Source: [Candidatus Thermochlorobacteriaceae] bacterium GBChlB
GTDB taxonomy: Bacteria; Bacteroidota; Chlorobiia; Chlorobiales; Thermochlorobacteraceae
Assembly (NCBI GenBank): GCA_000724175.1
Contig: JPGV01000009.1
Location: forward strand, 120,342-184,341
DNA length: 64,000 bases
Direction: 5' to 3'
The notes under the pieces were generated by a model that saw nothing but the letters and a program-made list of their open reading frames with translations, was not told the DNA's origin and did no database searches. Positions 36,006 through 45,521 of the stretch are shown one piece after another (position 1 is the stretch's first letter; each line of letters begins with the position of its first letter). The position numbers and the translations under genes were made by a program.

Positions 36006-39000
36006 TTACAGTTGAGCCTTGCCGTGGCAGTTTTTATACTTCTTTCCGCTTCCGCAGAAACACGGGTCGTTGCGTCCGGGGGCTTTCTCGACGCGAATCG
36101 GCTGCTGCTTGACCGTCGGCTCTTCTTCGGCAGTTTCAACGTCGCTGCCGTTCTGTGGTGCGCCGCTATACACGCTTTTAGCTTGACTGTGCGTAGCGAC
36201 CAGCCGTTCTTTTTTAATGCGGCGCGGTTGCACCTGCTCGGATTTTTGTTCTGTCGGATACAACTTGAAAGCTAAGGAAAGCGTGTCGGCTGCAATGGAT
36301 TCCAGCATCTCGACAAAGAGCTTGAACGCCTCTTGTTTGTATTCCAATAGTGGGTCTTTTTGTCCGTAGGCGCGCAAATTGATGCCTTCCTTGACGTCGT
36401 CGATATCGCGCAAGTGTTCGCGCCATTTTTCGTCGATGACATTCAGCACAGCGAACTTCTCGATGCGCCCCATCATCTCGCTGCCCAAGTGTTCTTCTTT
36501 GCGCTTGTAAAATTCTGCGGCAGTTTGGTAAATCAAATCCGCAACGCCTTCTTTGCCAAGCCGTTGATACTCCGTCGACGTGAGCGGCAAGTCAATCGAG
36601 AGTTCGCGCAGGGTTTGCTCTTTCAAGTTGTCGGCATCGAACTCTTCTGCAAACTTTGCGGCAACCTGTTCGGCGTAATCGTGTAGCAAATCAAATATCT
36701 CGATTCTCAATCGGTCTTTGAAGAGCGCGTTGCGGCGGCGGGCATAAATAATCTCGCGCTGCTGGTTCATCACGTTGTCGTATTCCAAAAGCCGTTTGCG
36801 CGTGGCGAAATTTTGCTCTTCAACTCTGCGTTGCGCGCGCTCGATGGATTTTGTTACCATCGGGTGCTGAATGATGTCGCCCTCTTGATGCCCAAGTCGA
36901 TCCATCACCGATGCAATGCGTTCCGAACCGAAGAGCCGCATCAGGTCGTCTTCGAGCGAGACGAAAAATTCTGTGGTGCCCGGGTCGCCTTGCCGTCCCG
37001 CACGTCCGCGCAACTGTCGGTCAATGCGTCGAGCTTCATGCCGCTCGGTGCCAAGAATGTAAAGCCCGCCCAATTCTTTGACGCCCAGACCAAGTTTGAT
37101 GTCCGTGCCGCGTCCTGCCATGTTGGTTGCAATCGTTACCGCGCCTTTTTGACCAGCCTGTGCCACAATCTCTGCTTCGCGCTGATGCTGTTTCGCGTTC
37201 AGCACATTGTGGGGAATCTTTTTCATTTTCAGCATCCGCGAGAGCGTCTCCGATACCTCCACACTTGTCGTGCCGACCAACACGGGCTGTCCTGTTTGGC
37301 GTAACTCCTCGATTTTTTTAATCGCCGCATTGTATTTTTCGCGCTTGGTTTTAAACACCAAATCCTCGCGGTCTTGGCGCACGGGCGGGCGATTTGTCGG
37401 GATAACCACTACATCCAGTTTGTAGATTTCAAAAAACTCCGACGCTTCGGTTTCTGCCGTGCCAGTCATGCCTGCAAGTTTTTTGTAAAGCCGAAAATAG
37501 TTTTGCAGCGTGATGGTTGCCATCGTTTGAGTTTCACCCTCGATTTTCACGCCTTCCTTAGCTTCAATGGCTTGATGTAAACCGTCGCTGTATCGGCGTC
37601 CCGACAAAATTCTGCCCGTAAATTCATCAACGATAAGCACCTTGCCGTCTTGAACGACATATTCATCGTCTTTTTCGTAGAGCGAATAGGCGCGTAAGAG
37701 CTGCGAGACATTGTGAATGCGTTCCGAGCGTTCTGAAAACAAACGATACAACTCATCTTTTTTCTCTTGCTTCTGCGCGTCGTTCAAACTTGGGTCGCTT
37801 TGAATTTTGGCAATCTCTGTGCCGACATCAGGCAAGACGAAAAAGTCTTTGTCTTGATTGCTGTCGGTAATCAGTTCTCGTCCTTTTTCAGTCAGGTCAA
37901 TGTTGTGGAAACGTTCATCAATGGAGAAGTAGAGTTCGTCGTCGACTTCGTGCATACGGCGGGCATTGTCGCGCAGAAATTCGTTCTCGACGGCTTGCAT
38001 CAACCGAGCATTGCCTGCTTCGCCGATGAGTTTCAAGTAGCGTTTGTTTTTTGGCTGTCCGCGTTTGGCACGCAAGAGCGCCAAGCCCGCCTTGAACTCC
38101 CAGTCTTTATCGGCTTTTTCGCCCTCGGCCATCAGCCTTTCCGCCTCGGATAGAAACTTCGCGACTAAATTTTGTTGCGCCCGAACTAATCGCTCCACGC
38201 GCGGCTTCATCTCGGCGAATTTATCTGTGTTGGATTGCGGCACAGGTCCGGAGATAATCAGCGGCGTGCGGGCTTCATCAATCAGGACACTATCGACTTC
38301 GTCGACGATGGCGAAATTGAATCCGCGCTGCACGACTTCTTCCTTATCGGTTGCCATGTTGTCGCGTAGGTAGTCGAAGCCGAACTCGTTATTTGTGCCG
38401 AATGTAATGTCAGCGGCATATTGCTCACGTCGCTCCGATGAATCCATTTCAGAGAGAATCACACCGACCTTCAAGCCGTGAAATTCAAAGATAGGCGCCA
38501 TCCACTCTTTATCGCGCCGAGCTAAATAGTCATTAACCGTAACAATATGCACGCCTTTGCCTGTCAGTGCGTTCAGAAACGTGGGCAGTGTCGCCACCAG
38601 TGTTTTACCTTCGCCCGTCGCCATTTCTGCAATCTTGCCCTCATGAAGCACAACGCCGCCGATGAGTTGCACGTCGTAGGGAATCATATCCCACGTAATT
38701 TCGTTGCCAGCGGCTATCCATTTTTTTCCAACGAGTCTGCGGCATGTGTCTTTGACGATAGCAAACGCTTCGGGCAGAATTTCATTTAAAATTTCCTCGC
38801 TTGCTTCATGGCGCTCTTTTTCCAGCCGCTCGATGTCTTCTTTAATTGCCTGCACCTCTTCGAATGTCAGGTCGAGGTTTTTGAGTTTTTCTTGTTCTTC
38901 GGCAAGTGCGGCGTCGATATCGGCGAGATGTTCCCTAACGCGCGTTTTTAGCTCGTTGGTTTTGGCGCGCAAGTCGGCGTCGGAGAGCGCTTTGTATTCT

Positions 39001-39095
39001 TCCGCGTAGGCATTAATCTCGTCGACAATTGGTCGGATGCGTTTGATGTCTTTATCGTGTTTAGAGCCGAAAATTTTCTCTATGAATTTGAGCAT
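36006..39095 (-). CDS. secA: Preprotein translocase ATPase SecA
   Basis: A 1029-residue SecA, the motor that drives unfolded preproteins through SecYEG. Starts [16 protein letters not shown]. Walker A region [19 protein letters not shown]-like box [16 protein letters not shown], second helicase half ([28 protein letters not shown]), and a C-terminal Zn motif ([17 protein letters not shown]). Slightly longer than E. coli SecA because of inserts, usual in this phylum. In-frame ATG 39110 would add five residues. Upstream of the porU operon, but porU has its own promoter. Confidence 0.97.
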   Translation of the reverse strand: MLKFIEKIFGSKHDKDIKRIRPIVDEINAYAEEYKALSDADLRAKTNELKTRVREHLADIDAALAEEQEKLKNLDLTFEEVQAIKEDIERLEKERHEASEEILNEILPEAFAIVKDTCRRLVGKKWIAAGNEITWDMIPYDVQLIGGVVLHEGKIAEMATGEGKTLVATLPTFLNALTGKGVHIVTVNDYLARRDKEWMAPIFEFHGLKVGVILSEMDSSERREQYAADITFGTNNEFGFDYLRDNMATDKEEVVQRGFNFAIVDEVDSVLIDEARTPLIISGPVPQSNTDKFAEMKPRVERLVRAQQNLVAKFLSEAERLMAEGEKADKDWEFKAGLALLRAKRGQPKNKRYLKLIGEAGNARLMQAVENEFLRDNARRMHEVDDELYFSIDERFHNIDLTEKGRELITDSNQDKDFFVLPDVGTEIAKIQSDPSLNDAQKQEKKDELYRLFSERSERIHNVSQLLRAYSLYEKDDEYVVQDGKVLIVDEFTGRILSGRRYSDGLHQAIEAKEGVKIEGETQTMATITLQNYFRLYKKLAGMTGTAETEASEFFEIYKLDVVVIPTNRPPVRQDREDLVFKTKREKYNAAIKKIEELRQTGQPVLVGTTSVEVSETLSRMLKMKKIPHNVLNAKQHQREAEIVAQAGQKGAVTIATNMAGRGTDIKLGLGVKELGGLYILGTERHEARRIDRQLRGRAGRQGDPGTTEFFVSLEDDLMRLFGSERIASVMDRLGHQEGDIIQHPMVTKSIERAQRRVEEQNFATRKRLLEYDNVMNQQREIIYARRRNALFKDRLRIEIFDLLHDYAEQVAAKFAEEFDADNLKEQTLRELSIDLPLTSTEYQRLGKEGVADLIYQTAAEFYKRKEEHLGSEMMGRIEKFAVLNVIDEKWREHLRDIDDVKEGINLRAYGQKDPLLEYKQEAFKLFVEMLESIAADTLSLAFKLYPTEQKSEQVQPRRIKKERLVATHSQAKSVYSGAPQNGSDVETAEEEPTVKQQPIRVEKAPGRNDPCFCGSGKKYKNCHGKAQL

Positions 39096-39163
39096 AGTAT
39101 TTTCATTCAAGTGATAGTCGTTGATGTCGTGCGGTCAGCGTCGCCTTGTTTTACCTTGTCAAA

Positions 39164-39577
39164 TCAAACCTGTTTCGATTCGCGTTCCGACACCCATTGG
39201 CGAATGTATTGCACAATATCGGACGTTGGTGCGCCGGGCGTAAAGAGTTTTCCAGTCCCCATATCTTGAAGTTTCAAGATGTCAGCGTCAGGGATAATGC
39301 CGCCGCCGGTGAGCAGCACATCGTCCAAGCCTTTTTCCTTCATGAGCGCCAAGATACGCGGAAAAATGGTCAGATGTGCGCCCGATAAAATGCTAATGCC
39401 AATCGCGTCGACGTCTTCTTGCAGCGCGGCTTGCACAATCATTTCGGGCGTCTGGCGCAGTCCTGTGTAAATGACCTCCATACCTGCGTCGCGCAAGGCG
39501 GCGGCAATGACTTTTGCGCCTCGGTCGTGTCCATCGAGTCCAGCTTTGGCAATCAGGACGCGAATTGGTCGTGTCAT
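39164..39577 (-). CDS. Cobalamin-binding domain protein (methylmalonyl-CoA mutase C-terminal-like)
   Basis: A 137-residue stand-alone B12-binding Rossmann domain, starting [20 protein letters not shown]. It has the lower-ligand signature DGHDRG (DxHxxG), followed by [19 protein letters not shown] and [20 protein letters not shown]. It matches the C-terminal domain of methylmalonyl-CoA mutase or the small subunit of split acyl-CoA mutases. No mutase large subunit, epimerase or MeaB is in the window. A longer frame (to 39856) runs antisense through tRNA-Gly and is rejected; ATG 39577 fits. Confidence 0.92.
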   Translation of the reverse strand: MTRPIRVLIAKAGLDGHDRGAKVIAAALRDAGMEVIYTGLRQTPEMIVQAALQEDVDAIGISILSGAHLTIFPRILALMKEKGLDDVLLTGGGIIPDADILKLQDMGTGKLFTPGAPTSDIVQYIRQWVSERESKQV

Positions 39578-39669
39578 ATTTTTCAGCGTCGTTGTCGGTT
39601 TCGGTTGAACTGCAAAGAGCGTGAAGATAGCGAAATGAGCGTGTTGGCGCAAAGTGAGACAAAAAAAGT

Positions 39670-39699
39670 TTGCACTTGAGAAAACTTTTCGTATTTTTG
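39670..39699 (+). promoter_or_regulatory. Promoter for tRNA-Gly
   Basis: TTG (39670-39672), exactly 19 bases, then TATTTTTG (39692-39699), the Bacteroidota TTG-N19-TAnnTTTG pattern. The region after it (TTTGCAGCCCGT) is the same as after the initiator-tRNA promoter. Confidence 0.75.
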
Positions 39700-39733
39700 C
39701 AGCCCGTCTTTGAAAGATCATCAAGGGCGCCAT

Positions 39734-39806
39734 GCGAGAGTAGCTCAGCTGGTAGAGCATCACCTTGCCAAGGTGAGGGTCGCGGGTTCGAATCTCGTCT
39801 CTCGCT
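39734..39806 (+). tRNA. tRNA-Gly (GCC)
   Basis: Cloverleaf with acceptor GCGAGAG/CTCTCGC, anticodon loop CTTGCCAAG (anticodon GCC) and T-loop TTCGAAT; discriminator T. No encoded CCA. Antisense frames across it are shadows. Confidence 0.96.
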
Positions 39807-39815
39807 CTACAAGAT

Positions 39816-39841
39816 AAAAGCCTCAACAAGGGGCTTTTTTC
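39816..39841 (+). terminator. Terminator between tRNA genes
   Basis: AAAAGCCTC (39816-39824) pairs with GGGGCTTTT (39830-39838) with one G-T pair, loop AACAA, then TT. Confidence 0.7.
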
Positions 39842-39871
39842 ATTTGTTGCAGACATGCATTACATCATATT

Positions 39872-39958
<87 letters not shown>

Positions 39959-39989
39959 CGTTACAAAAAGTAAAAACCAAACCCCCAAC

Positions 39990-40112
39990 AAAACCCTCAT
40001 CGAGCAGCGACGGGCGTTCTTTGAGCAGTTGTTTGGCACGATAGAGCCGTTTTTGAATCGTCTCTTCGCCGACAAGAAATACCGGTTGTCGCTTGTCGAC
40101 GAACTTACGCAC
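39990..40112 (-). pseudogene. Remnant of an ECF/SigJ-type sigma factor
   Basis: On the minus strand a short frame contains VFLVGEETIQKRLYRAKQLL, the region-4 recognition-helix segment typical of long ECF-type sigma factors (AFLVxExTIxKRLYRAKxK). No region 2 or upstream part is found; the sequence before it to 40240 is not coding in one frame, and the frame then runs into the tRNA-Ser antisense. I read it as a decayed fragment next to the 3' end of tRNA-Ser. Confidence 0.55.
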
Positions 40113-40239
40113 TGCTCAAGACTAAGGCGACGGTGCACGCTGCCACTCCGTCCGTGTAAAGTTCAGTTGCACCCAAGACCAAAATCAAGTAGAACGGTTG
40201 TCCAATTGCTTGACGCATTACAGCCCTGCTGTAAATTAT

Positions 40240-40893
40240 TCATTTGTCAGCATCATTTAGTTTCGCCAGCACGCGCCCGACGATTTCCTTATGAATTTCT
40301 GTAACTGATTTCAAGGCATCAATTTCAACGAACCGCCCTCGATGTTCCGACGAAAGAGATTTGTAGCCGTTGCGGACGCGGTGATAAAAATCCAGTCCCG
40401 AACTTTCCATGCGGTCGAGCGGCGAATCATGTTTGCCAAACGAGAGCGGTAACGACTTCTCCGAGAACTTGCGCATCATTGCGTCCTCTGGCACGATGTC
40501 CAAAAAAAACGTCAGCGACGGCGAAAGCCCAAACGACGCAATGCGGTTAATGTCGGCAATAATGTTCAAATCCACGCCGCGCCCGTAGCCTTGATACGCA
40601 GTCGTTGAGTCGTAGAATCGGTCGAGAATGACAATTTGTTTTTTTTCAAGTGCGGGCAGGACGAGTTTTTTGACGAGTTCGGCGCGGCTGGCAGCAAAGA
40701 GCAGGAGTTCAGCAACGGCACTAATGTCCTGTTGACTTTGCAAAAGCAGCATGCGGATATTTTCCGACAATTCTATGCCGCCCGGCTCACGAAACACGAC
40801 AGCATCAATCTTTTTCGCCTGAAAGTAGTTTTTGAGCAACTTGACTTGCGTCGATTTGCCCGAGCCGTCGATTCCCTCAAAGGTGATAAGCAT
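40240..40893 (-). CDS. tmk: Thymidylate kinase
   Basis: A 217-residue dTMP kinase making dTDP. P-loop GIDGSGKST (7-15), DRFYDSTTAYQGYGRG (the DR-Y motif, near 92) and the typical TLDIVPEDA-like segment (LTFFLDIVPEDAMMR). Full length. Between tRNA-Ser and the rpmA/rplU genes, with its own direction. Confidence 0.97.
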   Translation of the reverse strand: MLITFEGIDGSGKSTQVKLLKNYFQAKKIDAVVFREPGGIELSENIRMLLLQSQQDISAVAELLLFAASRAELVKKLVLPALEKKQIVILDRFYDSTTAYQGYGRGVDLNIIADINRIASFGLSPSLTFFLDIVPEDAMMRKFSEKSLPLSFGKHDSPLDRMESSGLDFYHRVRNGYKSLSSEHRGRFVEIDALKSVTEIHKEIVGRVLAKLNDADK

Positions 40894-40928
40894 AGCAGTG
40901 TGTCTATCAAAGCGGCATAAAATAAAAA

Positions 40929-40954
40929 AGCAAGTTGCCTTTCGGGAACTTGCT
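40929..40954 (-). terminator. Terminator after rpmA
   Basis: AGCAAGTT (40929-40936) with AACTTGCT (40947-40954); on the minus strand it is followed by TTTTTTATTTTAT. It ends the rplU-rpmA transcript. Confidence 0.85.
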
Positions 40955-40976
40955 CTGCAACATTCATCTTGGCGCG

Positions 40977-41252
40977 TTACGCTTTGGTAACAGGCGTGCT
41001 AATAGGATCGATGCCGACGACCGTGCGGTCTTCTTTGGTTACTTTGAAGACCACTTTTCCGTCTTTCGTTGCAAAAATTGTGTGGTCTTTGCCTAAGCCA
41101 ACGTTTTTGCCCGGAAGGTACACCGTGCCGCGCTGACGCACGATGATAGAGCCTGCGGTAACGACTTCGCCGCCGAAAGCCTTGACGCCTAAGTATTTCG
41201 GATTACTGTCGCGCCCGTTCTTGGTAGAGCCCGCGCCCTTTTTGTGTGCCAT
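40977..41252 (-). CDS. rpmA: Ribosomal protein L27
   Basis: The 91-residue 50S protein L27, whose N-terminus reaches the peptidyl-transferase centre. Begins [19 protein letters not shown] with the usual [10 protein letters not shown] core. Follows rplU with a 26-base gap, the common L21-L27 operon. Confidence 0.98.
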   Translation of the reverse strand: MAHKKGAGSTKNGRDSNPKYLGVKAFGGEVVTAGSIIVRQRGTVYLPGKNVGLGKDHTIFATKDGKVVFKVTKEDRTVVGIDPISTPVTKA

Positions 41253-41278
41253 AAGTGCCTCTGCTTGCGATTAGTGAA

Positions 41279-41575
41279 TTATGCAATGGATAAAATTTCA
41301 AGTTCGGTAAAGCCTTGTCGATGCCCGCGCGTGCGACGGTAACGCTTGCGGCGTTTTTTCTTAAAGACCAAAACTTTTTCGCCTTTAAGATGACGCAGCA
41401 CTTTCGCCGTTACTTTTGAAGACGGAGAGAGTGCGGCGGTTGTGCCGTCGCTTGTTAAAAGCACGTTGCCAAGCGTCAGCGTTGCGCCTTCGTCGGCGGC
41501 TTGGGTGGGAACGAAAACCTTGTCGCCCGGTTGCACCAAAAACTGTTTGTCCGAAATTTCTACAAGCGCTCGCAT
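41279..41575 (-). CDS. rplU: Ribosomal protein L21
   Basis: The 98-residue 50S protein L21, binding 23S rRNA. It has VEISDKQFLVQPGDK and the basic tail KKKRRKRYRRTRGHRQ. First gene of the rplU-rpmA operon; promoter at 41605-41634. Confidence 0.98.
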   Translation of the reverse strand: MRALVEISDKQFLVQPGDKVFVPTQAADEGATLTLGNVLLTSDGTTAALSPSSKVTAKVLRHLKGEKVLVFKKKRRKRYRRTRGHRQGFTELEILSIA

Positions 41576-41604
41576 GGTAATCTGAATTTTGAAAAAGTGA
41601 GCCG

Positions 41605-41634
41605 CAAATATACGGCTCGACAGGAAATTTTCAA
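41605..41634 (-). promoter_or_regulatory. Promoter for rplU-rpmA
   Basis: Minus strand: TTG (41634-41632), 19-base spacer, TATATTTG (41612-41605), about 30 bases before the rplU ATG. The -7 box lies in the loop of a 6-bp hairpin GAGCCG/CGGCTC (41599-41604 with 41613-41618), which could also be chance. Confidence 0.75.
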
Positions 41635-41654
41635 GCGGGAAATAAAAAAATATG

Positions 41655-41742
41655 GTTGTGCATCAACGCGGTGGTTGTGTCGTTCTGAACACCGTGAAGC
41701 ATCCACGCTGTCAGTGGATTCCTCGCGTTGTTCGGAATGATG
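41655..41742. repeat. Dispersed palindromic repeat copy
   Basis: Closely resembles 1063-1153: CATCAACGCGGTGGTTGTGT, GTGAAGCATCCACGCTGTC, GTGGATTCCTCGC and a final GGAATGA. Lies upstream of rplU, between it and the REC-GGDEF gene. Confidence 0.8.
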
Positions 41743-41797
41743 ACGACTCAGTGTTGCAAAATTAAACACAAGTTGACTGCACAACCGCTAAGTGCGT

Positions 41798-42703
41798 TTA
41801 GGCGGCGCCGCGTTTTTTGGCCTGCTTATTTTGATACATCGCCAAGTCCGCCGTCTCGATAAGATTCTCGTAGGTTTCTGCGCTGCTGCTGATACCGACG
41901 CTGAGCGAGAGCTCGGTCGGAAATTGTCCTTTTTTATTGAACGTATCTAATGCTGCTTGAATGCGGTCGAAGGTAGATTTGGCTTGCTCGTAGTCAGTTT
42001 CGGGCATGACGACGATGAACTCGTCGCCGCCGTAGCGCCCAATGATGTCGGTCGAGCGCAGTTGCGCTTTTAGCGTGTCGCTAATGCTGACAAGCGCGAA
42101 GTCGCCCATTTTGTGTCCGAACTTGTCGTTGATTTCTTTGAACTTGTCAATGTCAATCATGGCAATCGAGATTGGGCGTTTGTAACGCTGCGCGCTGACA
42201 ATTTCGTGTTCCAAAAGCTCGGTGAATCGATGCCGATTGTAGACGCCAGTGAGAAAGTCTTTATTGGCGCGCTCTTCAAGCTGCTGCTGCAACTGAATGT
42301 TGAGCATCTCAAATTTGTGTTTCTCCATCACTTGGTCAATCGTGATGTGCAGGGCTTTGTAGTATTCGCCCGATTTGATGACATAGTCTTTCGCGCCTGA
42401 TTTCATAATCTCGACCGCAACAGCTTCCGAGCCGAGTCCAGTAATGACGACAATAGGAATAAATCGGCTGATGCTTTGAATGCGGCGCAGAATATCCAAG
42501 CCCGTTTGGTCAGGCAGATGATAGTCAAGCAGAATGATGTCGAACCGAGAGGGGTTTTCTTGAATCCACTTGACGCCTTGCTCGCCAGACTGTGCCACCT
42601 CGACGTGGTATTTGCCTTTCGAGTTCAAATTCGTTTTGACCAAAAAACTGTGGTCGGCATTGTCCTCAATGAGAAGCACTTTTATCGTATCGGCGGTCGC
42701 CAT
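41798..42703 (-). CDS. Response regulator with GGDEF domain (diguanylate cyclase)
   Basis: A 301-residue protein. REC domain (about 8-125) with phospho-acceptor Asp in IILLDYHLPDQTG and the KSGAKDYVIKSGEY lysine. The GGDEF domain (150-295) has intact GRYGGDEFIVV, with the inhibitory I-site RSTD five residues before it. So it likely makes c-di-GMP under phosphorylation control and product inhibition. No histidine kinase gene is adjacent; the 55135 kinase lacks a receiver and could be a partner, which is speculative. Confidence 0.95.
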   Translation of the reverse strand: MATADTIKVLLIEDNADHSFLVKTNLNSKGKYHVEVAQSGEQGVKWIQENPSRFDIILLDYHLPDQTGLDILRRIQSISRFIPIVVITGLGSEAVAVEIMKSGAKDYVIKSGEYYKALHITIDQVMEKHKFEMLNIQLQQQLEERANKDFLTGVYNRHRFTELLEHEIVSAQRYKRPISIAMIDIDKFKEINDKFGHKMGDFALVSISDTLKAQLRSTDIIGRYGGDEFIVVMPETDYEQAKSTFDRIQAALDTFNKKGQFPTELSLSVGISSSAETYENLIETADLAMYQNKQAKKRGAA

Positions 42704-42857
42704 AGCTGCGTCGTCTGTTAAACTGGTTGATTGCGTTAGGATTTTTGAAACGGTTTTTTAAGATAACAAAGAAAATCGTTCAGGTCAATTCGCTGCATCA
42801 CAGGTGTTGCAACGCTCAAAAAGGTTTGGATTTGACAGTCGAATAATGCTACATTGC

Positions 42858-42986
42858 ATTTGGGAGGTTTCCTCTGAGCGCTGGATACTGCATCTTTTGG
42901 TAGTCCGTTTCTAACAGTTGGGTGTTACTTAAAAGTCCTGCTTCCTTGCTCTCAGTTTTCAACAATATTCAAACGCGCTCAGTAAA
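42858..42986 (+). promoter_or_regulatory. Structured 5' leader of RRM gene
   Basis: An 8-bp perfect stem, CTGAGCGC (42874-42881) with GCGCTCAG (42975-42982), closes about 93 bases and ends four bases before the ATG. Inside is a hairpin TAACA (42912-42916)/TGTTA (42923-42927); before it lies GAGG-TTT-CCTC (42864-42874), sharing a base with the long stem. A TTGGAT ... TACATT promoter lies near 42828-42857. Chlorobi-RRM is a published conserved RNA motif found before RRM genes in Chlorobi; I cannot recall its consensus well enough to say whether this is it. Confidence 0.6.
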
Positions 42987-43340
42987 ATGGCATCTAAACT
43001 CTACGTTGGCAACTTAAACTACGCTACGACGGAAGACTCGTTGCGAAACGCTTTCTCGACTTATGGCGAGGTCATCTCTGTAAAAATTATCCAGGGCAAG
43101 GGATTCGGTTTTGTAGAATTCAAATCCGACTCGGAAGCCGGAACTGCCAAAGAAGCTCTAAACAACACACAAATCGATGGCCGACCGATTAAGGTCAGCG
43201 ACGCACGTCCGCAAGAGAAAAAACCTTACGGCGGCGGCGAAAAGAAATTCTACGGCGGCGGCAACCGTGGCGACTACGGTGGCGGCGGCAACCGCGGCGG
43301 TGGCGGTGGATACAACAAAGGCAACCGCGACCGATACTAA
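42987..43340 (+). CDS. RRM RNA-binding protein with glycine-rich tail
   Basis: A 117-residue single-RRM protein: RNP2 LYVGNL (4-9) and RNP1 GKGFGFVEF (37-45), then from ~80 a Gly/Tyr/Arg-rich tail (KFYGGGNRGDYGGGGNRGGG). Resembles the cold-induced Rbp proteins of cyanobacteria and related Chlorobiota proteins that bind RNA. Preceded by the structured leader and followed by a terminator, so it is monocistronic. Confidence 0.95.
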   Translation: MASKLYVGNLNYATTEDSLRNAFSTYGEVISVKIIQGKGFGFVEFKSDSEAGTAKEALNNTQIDGRPIKVSDARPQEKKPYGGGEKKFYGGGNRGDYGGGGNRGGGGGYNKGNRDRY

Positions 43341-43367
43341 ATGCTTCGCGATTCCTGCAATTTCTCC

Positions 43368-43393
43368 AAGCCGTGAACACACTTCACGGCTTT
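43368..43393 (+). terminator. Terminator after RRM gene
   Basis: AAGCCGTGAA (43368-43377) with TTCACGGCTT (43383-43392), loop CACAC, followed by TCTCC. The T-run is short but the stem is strong. Confidence 0.7.
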
Positions 43394-43610
43394 CTCCTTA
43401 CTGATGTTCTTGAAGGTCTCCATACTTTCTCGATAGTTGCGTTAATCATCAGCGAGGGCGACCTGCGCGGTATGCGTAACCTGTGATTTGTTTGCATTCG
43501 CAGAGACATCATGCTTGATGACAAGCAAAATAAGCTTACCAGCGGCAGTAACAACTATACCATGCCAGATAAGTGAACATGTGTTCTCAACACGATGAGC
43601 CTTACTATCA
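43394..43610. other. Gap between RRM and tadA genes
   Basis: No clear gene. A minus-strand frame (43442 to about 43610) has mildly coding-like composition (KLILLVIKHDV) but no start codon outside the tadA gene and no family I recognise. It may be a fragment. Confidence 0.3.
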
Positions 43611-44078
43611 ATGATGCTTGAACGATATATGGAACTGGCGCTGCGCGAAGCGGAAAAGGCGTTTGACAAAGACGAAGTTCCCGTCGGCTGCGTGATTGTA
43701 GATTCCAACGGGTCGGTCGTCGGGCGCGGGTTCAATCAAGTCGAGATGCTCAAAGACGCGACGGCGCACGCTGAAATGATTGCGCTTACATCGGCAATGT
43801 CAACGATGCAGTCAAAGTATCTGTCCGATTGCACATTGGTAGTAACCTTGGAGCCATGTCCAATGTGCGCAGGCGCGATTGTGTTAGCGAAAGTCGGGCG
43901 CGTGGTGTTCGGCAGTTACGATGCAAAATTGGGCGCAGCAGGAACAGCGGTGAACTTGCTAGAAAATCAAAAGCTGACGCACCGCGCCGATGTCGTTGGT
44001 GGTATTATGGAACAACGGACGACGGGACTTTTAAAGGACTTTTTCGCTAAAAAACGCGCAGCGCAAAACGGTCGATAA
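43611..44078 (+). CDS. tadA: tRNA-specific adenosine deaminase
   Basis: A 155-residue cytidine/deoxycytidylate-deaminase-family enzyme that makes inosine at the wobble base of tRNA-Arg(ACG). Zinc site: TAHAEMIAL (HAE, near 57) and LEPCPMCAGAI (PCxxC, near 87). Length and the VPVGCVIVD opening fit TadA. Other family members such as guanine deaminase are less likely. Monocistronic, convergent with aldolase. Confidence 0.93.
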   Translation: MMLERYMELALREAEKAFDKDEVPVGCVIVDSNGSVVGRGFNQVEMLKDATAHAEMIALTSAMSTMQSKYLSDCTLVVTLEPCPMCAGAIVLAKVGRVVFGSYDAKLGAAGTAVNLLENQKLTHRADVVGGIMEQRTTGLLKDFFAKKRAAQNGR

Positions 44079-44134
44079 GCATTCCGCGCAGGACAATGGC
44101 ACTAAATTGCATCGTTTAGCGACGGCGGAAAAAG

Positions 44135-44164
44135 AAACAGCCTCTCGGAAACAAGAGGCTGTTT
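44135..44164 (-). terminator. Terminator after aldolase gene
   Basis: AAACAGCCTCT (44135-44145) with AGAGGCTGTTT (44154-44164); CTTTTTCC follows on the minus strand. Confidence 0.85.
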
Positions 44165-44177
44165 GACCAAGTGTTCT

Positions 44178-45269
44178 TTACGCAATCGTGATGTTTTTAT
44201 CGAGATAGACGTCTTGAATGGCGTTGAGAATCGCCACGCCGTCTTTTATTGATTTTTGGAAGGCTTTGCGTCCCGAGATTAAGCCCATGCCGCCAGCGCG
44301 TTTATTGATAACGGCCGTTTTGACCGCATCGAACAAATCGTTTTCGCCCGAGGCGCCGCCCGAATTAATCAAGCCTGCTCTCCCCATGTAGCAATTCAGC
44401 ACTTGATAGCGGCAAAGGTCAATCGGGTGGTCGGTTACAAGGTCGGTGTACATGCGCTTGTCGTTTTTGCCGTAGGGACTTTCTTTGGTGTTGAGCGCGT
44501 TGTAGCCGCCGTTGTTTTCAGGCATTTTTTGTTTGATGATGTCTGCTTCAATCGTTACGCCCAAGTGATTTGCCTGCGATGACAGGTCGGCGGAGACATG
44601 GTAGTCGGTGCCATTGACTTTGAAAGCGGGATTGCGCAGATAGCACCAAAGAATGGTTACCATGCCCAAATCGTGTGCTTGCTTGAACGCTTCGGAGACT
44701 TCAATGATTTGTCTGCCAGATTCGGGCGAGCCGAAATAAATTGTCGCGCCGACAGCCACGCAGCCCATATCGAAGGCTTGACGAATGTTTCCAAACATAA
44801 TTTGGTCGAACTTGTTTGGATACGTCAAAAATTCGTTGTGATTGATTTTGGCAATGAACGGAATTTTATGTGCGTATTTACGGGCGACGCTGCCGAGAAC
44901 GCCGAAGGTCGAGGCGACCGCGTTACAGCCGCCCTCAATGGCGAGTTTGACGATGTTTTCACCATCAAAATAAGCTGGGTTTTTGGCAAACGACGCGCCC
45001 GCCGAATGCTCAACCCCTTGGTCGACAGGCAAGATGGACAAATAGCCTGTGTTGGCAAGCCGTCCGTGAGCGAACAGTGATTGCATATTGCGCAGCACAT
45101 TCGGCGAACGGTCGCTGCCTACCCAAACACGGTCGATAAAATCGACGCCCGGCAGATGCAGATGCTCTTTGGAGACCTTTGCCTGATGCTCCAAGAGTCC
45201 TTGTGCTTCTTTACCTAAAATTTCTTCAACATCAATAGTGAGATTGCTCTCTATTACGGCGGTACTCAT
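44178..45269 (-). CDS. fbaB: Class I fructose-bisphosphate aldolase (DhnA type)
   Basis: A 363-residue Schiff-base aldolase of the archaeal/DhnA type, interconverting fructose-1,6-bisphosphate with DHAP and glyceraldehyde-3-phosphate. Hallmarks: [37 protein letters not shown] (catalytic region), [13 protein letters not shown] and [18 protein letters not shown]. Full length. Its direction and terminator make it monocistronic. It serves glycolysis and gluconeogenesis. Confidence 0.95.
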   Translation of the reverse strand: MSTAVIESNLTIDVEEILGKEAQGLLEHQAKVSKEHLHLPGVDFIDRVWVGSDRSPNVLRNMQSLFAHGRLANTGYLSILPVDQGVEHSAGASFAKNPAYFDGENIVKLAIEGGCNAVASTFGVLGSVARKYAHKIPFIAKINHNEFLTYPNKFDQIMFGNIRQAFDMGCVAVGATIYFGSPESGRQIIEVSEAFKQAHDLGMVTILWCYLRNPAFKVNGTDYHVSADLSSQANHLGVTIEADIIKQKMPENNGGYNALNTKESPYGKNDKRMYTDLVTDHPIDLCRYQVLNCYMGRAGLINSGGASGENDLFDAVKTAVINKRAGGMGLISGRKAFQKSIKDGVAILNAIQDVYLDKNITIA

Positions 45270-45521
45270 AGTCGTAAAAGGTTAGCGGTTGGTAAAAATT
45301 GATTGTTCATTTAATGTGGTCATCGGGAATATACATAGAGTTCGCCGAATCTCGATTGATGCTTTTGCGCACCCCTTCTGTTGTAGGGACATCGCCTTCC
45401 AAGATTTTTGACTTTTTTCTCTGCATTGTCCGCTTTTGGATTCCTCAATCGTTCTCTCTGTGCAGACGGACGAAACACCGCCTCATCAAAACAATCAACT
45501 CTAAAAATTCAGGAGGTTATT

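Noticed and set aside
39578-39856. N-terminal extension of the cobalamin-binding protein
   Set aside because: The extra 93 residues are read antisense through tRNA-Gly; ATG 39577 gives the family start.
43442-43735. Minus-strand gene before tadA
   Set aside because: Its N-terminal part is antisense to tadA and the rest matches nothing I recognise; noted as a possible fragment only.
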